Source: Acidobacteriota bacterium (GTDB taxonomy: Bacteria > Acidobacteriota > Blastocatellia > RBC074). Taken from it: DNA of 5,015 bases. Made by a program: the position numbers and the translations under genes. The notes beneath the pieces were generated by a model that saw nothing but the letters and a program-made list of their open reading frames with translations, ran no database searches and was not told the origin of the DNA. The stretch lies in contig JAGNMH010000489.1 in NCBI GenBank assembly GCA_017991275.1, forward strand, positions 1-5,015, read 5' to 3'. Within the stretch, counting starts at the first letter, position 1. Every line of letters starts with the position of its first letter. This document shows positions 1-5,015 of this stretch, piece after piece.

Positions 1-2182
1 GCGTCAACACAATCAGCGAAACGACGACTTGAACCGGAGACATCAGGCCTTGTCCAACCATATCGAACAAGCCAGCGGCTCCGTAATCCCGGCGCAGAAA
101 GCCAAGAACCAGAACTTGAGCCGTTTGTCTGGGCAGCTCAAGCACCCCGGTTACCAGCGGAGCCAGCGAGTTATTAATCATATCCAGCCCGCTCAGATTT
201 CCCCACGGCGTAGGCACTTTTACGCGGTCAAGTATGAACAGAATCAGTGTACCGAGCAGAAACAACGGCAAGGCCTCTTTCAGATACCAGGTCATTCGAT
301 GGCGAGTTTTCGTCCAGATGTTTTTGAAAACTGGCACACGGATCGGCGGGATTTCAAAGATGAAATCACCTCGCTTGCCTTTGATAAGTTTTGACGACAG
401 ATAACCGATCAGAAACATCTGCGAAGCTACAACTCCAAAAACTGTCAGCATCGCCCACGGACTGAGTGAGCCGCTGATGGCCAGAATTACTCCGAGTTGG
501 GCAGAGCAAGGAACTCCAAGCGCCAGCAACAATGTAGCAATCAACCGCTCCTTCTTCGTTTCCAAAATACGAGTCGTCATCGTTGCCATCGTGTCGCAAC
601 CCAGCCCCAGCACCATCGGCAAGACTGCCTTACCATTCAAACCCATCACGCGGAAAAGTCTGTCTGACAGAATTGCCAGTCTGGGCAAATAGCCGCTGTC
701 TTCCAACAGGCCGAAAGCGATGAAGAAGGTCATGACGATCGGCAAAACAATCGCCAGCGCATAAGTCAGCCCGACGGAAATTAGACCGTATTTGCCGACA
801 AAAAAATCGTAAAAAATTCCTTGCGGAATCAATGCCTGCAAATTTGGAGTGAGCAACACATTGAAGACGTTGTTTTCCAACGCATCAACCAAAGTGCCTG
901 CCCCGATGACGCCTACGAATTCATACATCAGCAGCAGTATGATAACCATCATCGGAGCGCCAGTTCGCCAATCGCGCGTCCAATGTCCCAGCCTTTCGGC
1001 AAAGCGTTCCGACCGCCTGAGCACAAACGCCAGCGGAAACATGATTGGTGCAATCAAAACCAGAAACTGGGTGATTGCCGGATAAAGCAAACCTGTTTCG
1101 TAAGTGCTGCCGTCGTCAGCCAGCTTTCCAAAAAGCAGCGAACCAAACCAGCCAAGGTGTATGTTTTGAAAAAATGCCAAGGTCGCTGGGATGATGCTGC
1201 GATCCATCAGCGAATGCAGCCAGCTATAAGGGGTGGGCAATCCAAACAACCGACCAAGTTCCGTGTAAACAAAAAACAGCAACCCGACAAGAAGACAAAC
1301 CAATCCTACCTTTAAGTCAGCACCGTTAGTTTCACGGAAGACGCTAGGCAAAACTTTTTTGTACTGGCTGACCGATCGTTCCAGAAAAACATTCCGCATT
1401 TCCTCCAGCCGGGCGGCGCAGCTTCTGATTTTCATTCGCGTCCCGGCATCGTTAGGAATTTCGCCTTCGGCAATTTGACCCAACCAGGATTCGACCCCAC
1501 GGCGAAAACTTGAATCCTGGGTTTGCAGCCATTCAATCGTCATTTGCAGGGGCAGTTTGCCTGCCGTTTTCGGCTTCAAGGCTTGGAGGAATTCTTCGTT
1601 GCCTAGAAGACGGTTTCGCTGGGCTTCGAGCGGATCGTTGGGTATTTTGGCGTGAACGATTGATTTGAAAATTGAATAAAGCCCTTCGCCTTCGATGGCG
1701 ACTGCGGTGACAACTGGTATGCCGAACAATTCGCTTATGGCTTTGGCGTCAATTTCGATTCCGCGGTGCCTGGCTTCGTCCATCATATTCAGCACCAGCA
1801 CCATGGGGATTTTCATTTCAGCCAGTTGCGAAGTTATCAGCAAAGTCCGCCTAAGGTTTTTGGCATCAGCAACCTGAACGATTACGTCCGGTTCCGATTC
1901 CAGCAACATATCGCGTGTCACTCGCTCATCATCGGATTGCGGAGCCAGCGAATTGACGCCGGGCGTATCCACCACTTCCCATTCCTGACCACCATATTTC
2001 ATCTTGCCGCGTGAAATTTCGACAGTCGTCCCTGGGTAGTTTGAAACAGTGACGTACTTTCCGGTCAGGTAACCAAAGATAACTGATTTTCCAACATTCG
2101 GATTTCCAACCAGCAATAAACGGGGAGGTTTGGCGCTTGGCTTGGGCAGTTTCTCTATTTTGTGCAATGTGACAGTGGACAT
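1..2182 (-). CDS. feoB: Ferrous iron transport protein B (FeoB), C-terminus cut by window edge
   Basis: This is the inner-membrane Fe(II) transporter, with an N-terminal cytosolic GTPase domain and a polytopic permease. The frame is open from the ATG at 2182 to the window edge, giving 727 residues without a stop (E. coli FeoB has about 773). Visible motifs are G1 GNPNVGKS (26-33), the switch segment SNYPGTT (47-53), G3 DTPG (72-75) and G4 NMMD (132-135). A helical spacer follows, and the first membrane segment lies at about 292-309. Permease motifs are GLGCDTMATMTTR (from 526, Cys529), VPCSAQLG (Cys559) and FLRRDYGAAGLF (695-706). GKSVIF replaces the common GKTTLFN or GKSTLFN, and Cys559 sits in PCSAQ rather than the SCGARLP-like form, so this is a divergent FeoB branch. 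No feoA precedes it. No good Shine-Dalgarno sequence is visible before the ATG. Family assignment is firm; Fe(II) rather than another divalent metal is inferred. Confidence 0.94.
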   Translation of the reverse strand, partial: MSTVTLHKIEKLPKPSAKPPRLLLVGNPNVGKSVIFGYLTGKYVTVSNYPGTTVEISRGKMKYGGQEWEVVDTPGVNSLAPQSDDERVTRDMLLESEPDVIVQVADAKNLRRTLLITSQLAEMKIPMVLVLNMMDEARHRGIEIDAKAISELFGIPVVTAVAIEGEGLYSIFKSIVHAKIPNDPLEAQRNRLLGNEEFLQALKPKTAGKLPLQMTIEWLQTQDSSFRRGVESWLGQIAEGEIPNDAGTRMKIRSCAARLEEMRNVFLERSVSQYKKVLPSVFRETNGADLKVGLVCLLVGLLFFVYTELGRLFGLPTPYSWLHSLMDRSIIPATLAFFQNIHLGWFGSLLFGKLADDGSTYETGLLYPAITQFLVLIAPIMFPLAFVLRRSERFAERLGHWTRDWRTGAPMMVIILLLMYEFVGVIGAGTLVDALENNVFNVLLTPNLQALIPQGIFYDFFVGKYGLISVGLTYALAIVLPIVMTFFIAFGLLEDSGYLPRLAILSDRLFRVMGLNGKAVLPMVLGLGCDTMATMTTRILETKKERLIATLLLALGVPCSAQLGVILAISGSLSPWAMLTVFGVVASQMFLIGYLSSKLIKGKRGDFIFEIPPIRVPVFKNIWTKTRHRMTWYLKEALPLFLLGTLILFILDRVKVPTPWGNLSGLDMINNSLAPLVTGVLELPRQTAQVLVLGFLRRDYGAAGLFDMVGQGLMSPVQVVVSLIVLT

Positions 2183-2203
2183 AAGAGTAGATCGAGTTCT
2201 CAG

Positions 2204-2232
2204 TTTATAGACTTAAAGTTATTGAAAGTCAG
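2204..2232 (-). promoter_or_regulatory. Candidate sigma70-like promoter for feoB
   Basis: Read on the minus strand, a CTGACT -35-like hexamer (2232-2227) is separated by 17 bases from a TATAAA -10-like hexamer (2209-2204). Transcription would begin near 2197, giving a leader of only about 15 bases before the feoB ATG at 2182. This would fit the lack of a clear ribosome binding site. It is a motif match only; AT-rich intergenic DNA often gives such matches by chance. Confidence 0.35.
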
Positions 2233-2250
2233 ATTCAACTTAAGTGAATC
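2232..2250. promoter_or_regulatory. Dyad GATTCA-N7-TGAATC, possible operator at feoB
   Basis: A 19-base element has perfect 6-bp arms, GATTCA and TGAATC, around the 7-base centre ACTTAAG. It abuts and overlaps by one base the -35-like hexamer of the candidate feoB promoter, which is a common place for a regulator to bind. Its length and symmetry resemble a Fur-type operator, but only about 8 of 19 positions match the classical Fur box GATAATGATAATCATTATC. I therefore do not call it a Fur site. The regulator is unknown. Confidence 0.3.
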
Positions 2251-2300
2251 GGTATTGTACAGACTGTGGACAGGATGAAAAGCCCTAAATTTAATCCGCT

Positions 2301-2343
2301 GAAATAAAAGAAAGGCTACCGATTGGGAAACCGGTAGCCTTTT
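2301..2343 (-). terminator. Intrinsic terminator, best oriented on the minus strand
   Basis: A perfect 11-bp stem, AAAGGCTACCG (2311-2321) with CGGTAGCCTTT (2332-2342), encloses a 10-base loop. On the minus strand the stem is followed by CTTTTATTT, a good U-rich tail. On the plus strand the tail is short (TTTT then GTAAG), so any plus-strand termination would be weaker. It lies in a divergent intergenic region, about 120 bases upstream of the feoB start. No annotated gene in the window ends here on either strand, which implies a short unannotated transcript or an attenuator in front of feoB. Confidence 0.8.
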
Positions 2344-2393
2344 GTAAGACACAGGACTAGGCAGCTAATTGCTTTGCAGGGTACTCGAAACAT
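2316..2393 (-). CDS. Possible 25-residue leader peptide or small protein running into the terminator
   Basis: On the minus strand an ATG at 2393 is preceded by GGAG (2404-2401) at a 7-base spacing. The frame runs 25 codons to a TAG at 2318-2316. The peptide begins MFRVPCKAISC and contains three cysteines (6, 11 and 15) and a basic, aromatic C-terminus. The frame reads through the first arm and loop of the terminator stem, and its stop codon lies in the second arm. A translating ribosome could therefore disturb terminator folding ahead of feoB. The GGAG can also pair with a nearby CTCC (2413-2410), forming a small hairpin that might mask it. No homologue is recognised. A chance ORF of this length is quite possible, so confidence is low. 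Confidence 0.3.
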   Translation of the reverse strand: MFRVPCKAISCLVLCLTKGYRFPNR

Positions 2394-2434
2394 CTCAATT
2401 CTCCGTAAGGGAGTAATTAAGCCTGTCTAAAATC

Positions 2435-2446
2435 TTTGAATTCAAA
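2435..2446. promoter_or_regulatory. Perfect 12-bp palindrome TTTGAATTCAAA
   Basis: A perfect 12-bp palindrome lies upstream of both the minus-strand short ORF (start at 2393) and the plus-strand acyltransferase gene (start at 2626). The position would suit a regulator of divergent transcription. Palindromes of this kind arise fairly readily in AT-rich DNA, and no binding protein can be named. Confidence 0.2.
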
Positions 2447-2508
2447 ATCTAACTGACAACTAACACTCATATAACTTTGGTTGAACATTTGATGGCTATC
2501 TTTTGTCC

Positions 2509-2597
2509 GAACAATTCGGCCAGTCTAAGTTTTGGCCTTTAGATGGGGAACAGAAAATAGGAGCAAAAGGTCGGTTCAGATGCTGGCCGAATTGTTC
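2509..2597 (+). repeat. 15-bp perfect inverted repeat upstream of olsB, forming an 89-base hairpin
   Basis: GAACAATTCGGCCAG (2509-2523) is exactly complementary to CTGGCCGAATTGTTC (2583-2597). Inside the arms, GGCCTTT (2534-2540) can pair with AAAGGTC (2566-2572) with one G-U pair, and several bases between also pair, so most of the 89 bases could fold into one long hairpin. Outside, CATTTG (2486-2491) and CAAATG (2600-2605) are also complementary. It ends 28 bases before the chosen olsB start. It may be a small palindromic repeat or MITE-like element, or a 5'-leader structure that controls the gene. Its presence argues against a longer olsB reading frame from the TTG at 2503, which would have to be translated through it. 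Confidence 0.6.
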
Positions 2598-2625
2598 AGC
2601 AAATGGTCAGATTCATATCAAATTT

Positions 2626-3429
2626 ATGCTCGCAACAATTCAAACCCAACAAATTCACCCGATTCGCACAGGCAAGCTGGAAGTAAGGCTGGCCAGGACA
2701 ATGACTGAGCTTGATGCGGCAATGAAGCTGCGCTTCGAGGTCTTCAACCTTGAATTGCAAGAGGGATTGCGCTCTTCCTACGAACGTGGCTACGACACCG
2801 ACGCTTATGATGTCTATTGCGATCACTTAATCGTTAAGGACTTGGAGCTTGGCGAAATTGTCGGCACTTACCGGTTGCTACAACAGAAAGTCGCAGACAA
2901 AAACATCGGCTTCTATTCAGAAAACGAGTTCGATCTGGAAAACCTGAAAAGCTCAGTAAAAGCTAAAGGCGGCGAACTTCTGGAACTTGGCCGTTCGTGT
3001 ATTGCCGAATCGCATCGCTCTTTTGCGACGATCAACCTGCTGTGGAGTGCGATTGTTCGTTATGCCGTTGAGCGCAGAATTACTCATCTGTTTGGTTGCG
3101 GCAGTCTTCATCTTACGGACACAAGCGAAGTTCAGCAGGTTTATTCGTATTTGCGAGCTAAACACTTGGCGGCGAAAGAATACAGCGTTTATCCGTTGGG
3201 CAGTTGCCGTATGGCTGTTGGAGAAGAAGCCGAGCCAGAGATTGATGCGCGTCTGGCAATTAAGAAACTTTCGCCTATTCTGAAAGGTTATTTGCGAACC
3301 GGTGCAGTTATCTGCGGCGCTCCGGCCTATGACGCAGAGTTTGGCACGGCTGATGTGCTGGTGCTGGTCGAAGTGACCAAGATGGCAGACCGTTATAAGC
3401 AGCATTATGCGGTGGCGGCTGGCCAATGA
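2626..3429 (+). CDS. olsB: OlsB-type N-acyltransferase (ornithine-acyl-ACP acyltransferase / N-acyl amino acid synthase, GNAT superfamily)
   Basis: The 267-residue product matches the OlsB / hemolysin-like family (Acetyltransf_5), which transfers a 3-hydroxyacyl chain from acyl carrier protein to the amino group of ornithine, forming lyso-ornithine lipid at the inner membrane. Family motifs in order are LRFEVF (35-40), YDVYCDHLIV (61-70), VGTYRLL (79-85), GFYSENEFDL (95-104), LELGRSC (119-125) with HR at 130-131, FGCGS, and a C-terminal KGYLRTGA...FGTADVLVLV block. The frame is open upstream to a TTG at 2503, but that 41-residue extension crosses a large palindrome and lacks family features, so the ATG at 2626 is chosen. 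No strong ribosome binding site precedes it. Its stop overlaps an ATG (3426) of the next frame. No OlsA-like second acyltransferase is in the window, so a free N-acyl amino acid product is an alternative. The family is secure; the amine substrate is inferred. Confidence 0.85.
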   Translation: MLATIQTQQIHPIRTGKLEVRLARTMTELDAAMKLRFEVFNLELQEGLRSSYERGYDTDAYDVYCDHLIVKDLELGEIVGTYRLLQQKVADKNIGFYSENEFDLENLKSSVKAKGGELLELGRSCIAESHRSFATINLLWSAIVRYAVERRITHLFGCGSLHLTDTSEVQQVYSYLRAKHLAAKEYSVYPLGSCRMAVGEEAEPEIDARLAIKKLSPILKGYLRTGAVICGAPAYDAEFGTADVLVLVEVTKMADRYKQHYAVAAGQ

Positions 3430-3481
3430 GGTCAGTCGCCGATGCACAAATAAAGTTGCCATACAATGATTGGCAATTGCC

Positions 3482-3489
3482 AGGAGGGG
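3482..3489 (+). promoter_or_regulatory. Strong Shine-Dalgarno sequence that sets the start of the small Cys protein
   Basis: AGGAGGGG lies just before the ATG at 3492, with four bases between AGGAGG and the start codon. It is the strongest ribosome binding site in the window. It favours 3492 over the in-frame ATG at 3426, which overlaps the olsB stop codon but has no comparable site. Confidence 0.7.
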
Positions 3490-3491
3490 TT

Positions 3492-3716
3492 ATGTCAAGA
3501 CGGATATTAAATGAGTGCGCATACTGCACTGATGGAATTGAAACTGATAACGGAATGATTGGTAGAGATAGAAAGGTTTATTGCTCAGACTTTTGCCTTG
3601 AAAAAGGCGAAGCTCTTTCTGAACGCGAATGGCGGCGGTTAATGAGTGTGGTCACAGCAACGCGAACCTATGCATTGCCCGATCAATCCGCTCGTCCGAT
3701 TCAGACTTTACTCTGA
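3492..3716 (+). CDS. Small four-cysteine putative zinc-binding protein, function unknown
   Basis: The 74-residue product has CAYC (Cys9, Cys12) and, 18 residues later, CSDFC (Cys31, Cys35). This CxxC / CxxxC arrangement with the aromatic context VYCSDFC recalls small treble-clef or TRASH/FCS-like zinc fingers. After it comes a charged stretch (SEREWRRL) that is probably helical, then a low-complexity tail. There is no signal peptide or membrane segment, so it is expected in the cytoplasm. It follows olsB by 62 bases on the same strand, and an in-frame ATG at 3426 even overlaps the olsB stop, so the two are probably cotranscribed and perhaps translationally coupled. The start at 3492 is preferred because of its strong ribosome binding site. 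I do not recognise the specific family; zinc binding is inferred from the cysteines. Confidence 0.65.
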   Translation: MSRRILNECAYCTDGIETDNGMIGRDRKVYCSDFCLEKGEALSEREWRRLMSVVTATRTYALPDQSARPIQTLL

Positions 3717-3823
3717 TTTGATCTCGTCTTTAGCTTGATTTAACAGTCACCTTACCTTGACTTAACTGCTGATTGATAGAGTCCTCGTCTACCGCAATCA
3801 AATCATAAAAGTAGATAACGGGT

Positions 3824-3938
3824 TCAAGGTAGTGTTTTGGAAATGATGGTGTGGGTTCACCACAATGCCTGCAAGCCGACTAAATCCTGTCCTGGTTCTA
3901 GCAGCGTGCCACATCATCGTTTCCAAAACATTACTTGA
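3824..3938 (+). ncRNA. Long imperfect inverted repeat; candidate structured RNA or MITE-like palindromic element
   Basis: The left arm 3829-3854 pairs continuously with the right arm 3909-3934 over 26 positions. The core is TGTTTTGGAAATGATGG against the complementary run ending CCAAAACA. Beyond a one-base bulge (3828), four more pairs extend it to 3824-3938. Only three positions are not Watson-Crick (3832/3931, 3844/3919, 3849/3914), and all three are G-U pairs when the plus strand is read as RNA; on the minus strand they would be A-C mismatches. This mildly favours a plus-strand RNA. The 54-base interior is less paired, with a possible CTGC/GCAG stem (3869-3872 with 3901-3904). It ends about 100 bases before the receptor start codon, so it could be a leader structure, a separate RNA or a dispersed ERIC-like repeat. 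I recognise no known riboswitch or SRP RNA core. The structure is clear; its nature is not. Confidence 0.55.
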
Positions 3939-4027
3939 TCTCAAACCATTTCGATTATTGGCAGGCTTTTAACGTGCGGGCTGATTCAGCCTTAAACTCC
4001 AAAAGCTTTTGTCTTCTCGGAATTAAC

Positions 4028-4034
4028 AGGAGAG
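4028..4034 (+). promoter_or_regulatory. Ribosome binding site of the TonB-dependent receptor gene
   Basis: AGGAGAG lies six bases before the ATG at 4041. Together with the signal peptide that begins directly at that ATG, it fixes the start of the receptor gene. Confidence 0.75.
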
Positions 4035-4040
4035 ATTTAA

Positions 4041-5015
4041 ATGAGGTCACAGAATTTCAAATTGCCCGGCCTTTTTCGCAGTTTGTCCGTCGTCATGTTT
4101 GCGCTGACAATTCTTGCCTTCGGCCAGTCAGAAGCGCGAATTTCCGGCATTGTCAAAGATCAAACCGGCGCAGTTATTCCCGGTGCAACGGTCACTGTCA
4201 AAAATGAGCGCACCGGTGATGTGCGTACAGCGACTTCAAATCAAGATGGTAGCTTTGCCGTCACAAATTTGAAGCCATCTTCTTATTCGGTTTCGATTTC
4301 TTCAGCCAGTTTTGCCAAAACCGATTACACCAACGTCGAGTTGGTCGTCGGACAGGAGCTTAACCTGGGAGTTGAGTTAAAACCTGTTGGCGCGTCTGAA
4401 ACGGTCAACATTGTGGGTGGCGACGACGTTGCGCTGGATTCAAGTTCAGCGCGAATGGGTGCAAACGTCAACCAGCGCGAAGTCGGCGGTTTGCCTTTGA
4501 ATGGCCGTCAATTGTCGCAGCTTTATTTACAGGCGCCAGGCGCGCTGAATAGCGGTTCCGGCACGTTCGGCGACATACGATTTTCAGGTCGAGCCGTCCA
4601 GCAAAACGCGATTCGTTACGATGGTGTGGAAGGTTCGGCCATCATTGACGCTTCACCCGGCAATCTGAATGGTGAGATTCCTTCGCCCTTCCGCCTTCAG
4701 GCTTCGCTAGAAAACGTGCAGGAATTTCGTGTTGATTCAAACAGTTATCCGGCTGAGTACGGAACCGGCACGGGCGGCCAAGTCAGCGTAGTCACCAAAT
4801 CGGGTGGCAATGAATATCACGGTTCTGTTTTTGAATACCTGAGAAACGACAAGCTTGATTCGCGCAATTGGTTTGATCGTGGCACGAAATCGCCGCTGCG
4901 GTTGAATCAATTCGGCGCATCGTTGGGCGGAGCAATAGTCAAAGACAAGCTCTTTTTCTTTGGCAGCTACGAAGGATACCGTCTGCGTTCAGGTATCAAT
5001 TTCTTTGAAGCCGTG
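4041..5015 (+). CDS. TonB-dependent receptor with N-terminal carboxypeptidase-regulatory domain (Oar-like), C-terminus cut by window edge
   Basis: The first 325 residues of an outer-membrane receptor are present; whole members of this family are usually about 1000 residues or more. Residues 1-32 form a signal peptide with a hydrophobic core (LSVVMFALTILAF) and likely cleavage after SEA. Residues 34 to about 115 are a carboxypeptidase-regulatory-like beta-sandwich (SGIVKDQTGAVIPGATV, then NQDGSFAV and a SYSVSIS strand). ETVNIV (120-125) resembles a TonB box. The plug domain follows, with GLPLNGRQ (150-157) and AEYGTGTGGQVSVVTKSGGN (238-257), and then the first barrel strands (HGSVFEYLRND; LFFFGSYEGYR). 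Such proteins import substrates through the outer membrane using TonB energy, and they are strongly expanded in Acidobacteria. The substrate cannot be told from this part. The gene is not obviously cotranscribed with the small Cys protein, because 324 bases with a large hairpin separate them. Confidence 0.93.
   Translation, partial: MRSQNFKLPGLFRSLSVVMFALTILAFGQSEARISGIVKDQTGAVIPGATVTVKNERTGDVRTATSNQDGSFAVTNLKPSSYSVSISSASFAKTDYTNVELVVGQELNLGVELKPVGASETVNIVGGDDVALDSSSARMGANVNQREVGGLPLNGRQLSQLYLQAPGALNSGSGTFGDIRFSGRAVQQNAIRYDGVEGSAIIDASPGNLNGEIPSPFRLQASLENVQEFRVDSNSYPAEYGTGTGGQVSVVTKSGGNEYHGSVFEYLRNDKLDSRNWFDRGTKSPLRLNQFGASLGGAIVKDKLFFFGSYEGYRLRSGINFFEAV

Larger units (their letters stand above)
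3717..4040. other. Gene-free intergenic stretch between the small Cys protein and the receptor gene
   Basis: These 324 bases contain no convincing gene. The main content is the long inverted repeat at 3824-3938, annotated separately. The first part (3717-3823) is AT-rich; a 9-bp inverted repeat, TGATTTGAT (3714-3722) with ATCAAATCA (3797-3805), is too widely spaced to be a clear terminator. No well-spaced -35/-10 pair was found for the receptor gene. The last 100 bases lead to a good ribosome binding site. Confidence 0.6.

Noticed and set aside
821..1315. A plus-strand frame of 164 codons opposite feoB
   Set aside because: It is antisense to the continuous feoB reading frame, its protein is rich in Gln, Lys and Arg without recognisable domains, and it has no support as a gene.
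2275..2307. A 10-codon plus-strand ORF (ATG 2275 to TAA 2307) before the terminator
   Set aside because: It is too short, its AGG is directly against the ATG, and the terminator tail is weak in this direction.
2503..2625. An N-terminal extension of the acyltransferase beginning at TTG 2503
   Set aside because: It lacks family similarity and a ribosome binding site, and it is translated through both arms of an inverted repeat. The ATG at 2626 gives a normal family length.
2953..3462. A minus-strand frame of 169 codons opposite olsB
   Set aside because: It lies antisense to a well-supported olsB frame with conserved motifs, and its product shows no recognisable domain.
3714..3805. A 9-bp inverted repeat after the small Cys protein considered as a terminator
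   Set aside because: The arms are about 75 bases apart and AT-rich, with no U-tract after the second arm.
3854..3910. Possible small SRP RNA because of the long hairpin and the AGCAGCG segment
   Set aside because: The conserved apical GGAAG...AGCAGC core and GGAA tetraloop are absent.
3893..3933. GGTTCTAGC followed by an A-rich stretch, resembling the loop of a preQ1-I riboswitch
   Set aside because: The ACCC segment, a stable P1 stem and a correctly spaced A-rich tail are missing, and the bases are already used in the larger helix.
3843..3938. A 31-codon plus-strand ORF (from ATG 3843) lying over the long hairpin
   Set aside because: It has no ribosome binding site, and its ends coincide with the palindrome arms, which explain the sequence better than coding does.

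Overview
The window looks like bacterial chromosome from a Gram-negative, soil-type acidobacterium, possibly of the Blastocatellia (subgroup 4) kind. Three things suggest this: a large Oar-like TonB-dependent receptor with an N-terminal carboxypeptidase-regulatory domain (a family expanded in Acidobacteria), a FeoB of the divergent GKSVIF / GLGCDTMATMTTR type, and moderate GC content. The taxonomy is inferred from protein style only; there is no rRNA or other marker here.

Layout. Positions 1-2182 (minus strand) hold most of feoB, a ferrous-iron transporter, cut off by the left edge. Positions 2183-2625 form a 443-base divergent intergenic region. It holds a candidate feoB promoter with an overlapping dyad, a clear intrinsic terminator best suited to minus-strand transcription, a possible 25-codon Cys-containing leader ORF that runs into that terminator, a 12-bp palindrome, and a 15-bp perfect inverted repeat. 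Positions 2626-3429 (plus) encode an OlsB-type N-acyltransferase (ornithine-lipid synthesis, or a related N-acyl amino acid synthase). Positions 3492-3716 (plus) encode a 74-residue four-cysteine protein, probably cotranscribed with it. Positions 3717-4040 contain no gene, but do contain a striking imperfect inverted repeat of about 115 bases (3824-3938) that would fold into a helix of about 30 bp. Positions 4041-5015 (plus) are the first 325 residues of the TonB-dependent receptor, cut off by the right edge.

The genes share an envelope theme: inner-membrane iron import, membrane lipid synthesis and outer-membrane uptake. Nothing in the sequence shows that they form one pathway. Two complete ORFs at the window edges, feoB and the receptor, are open at the boundary. 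No mobile-element genes, CRISPR array, tRNA or rRNA were seen. The non-coding structures are the least explained part: the orphan terminator with its overlapping short ORF upstream of feoB, and the two large palindromes upstream of olsB and the receptor gene. I do not see a convincing new multi-gene system.
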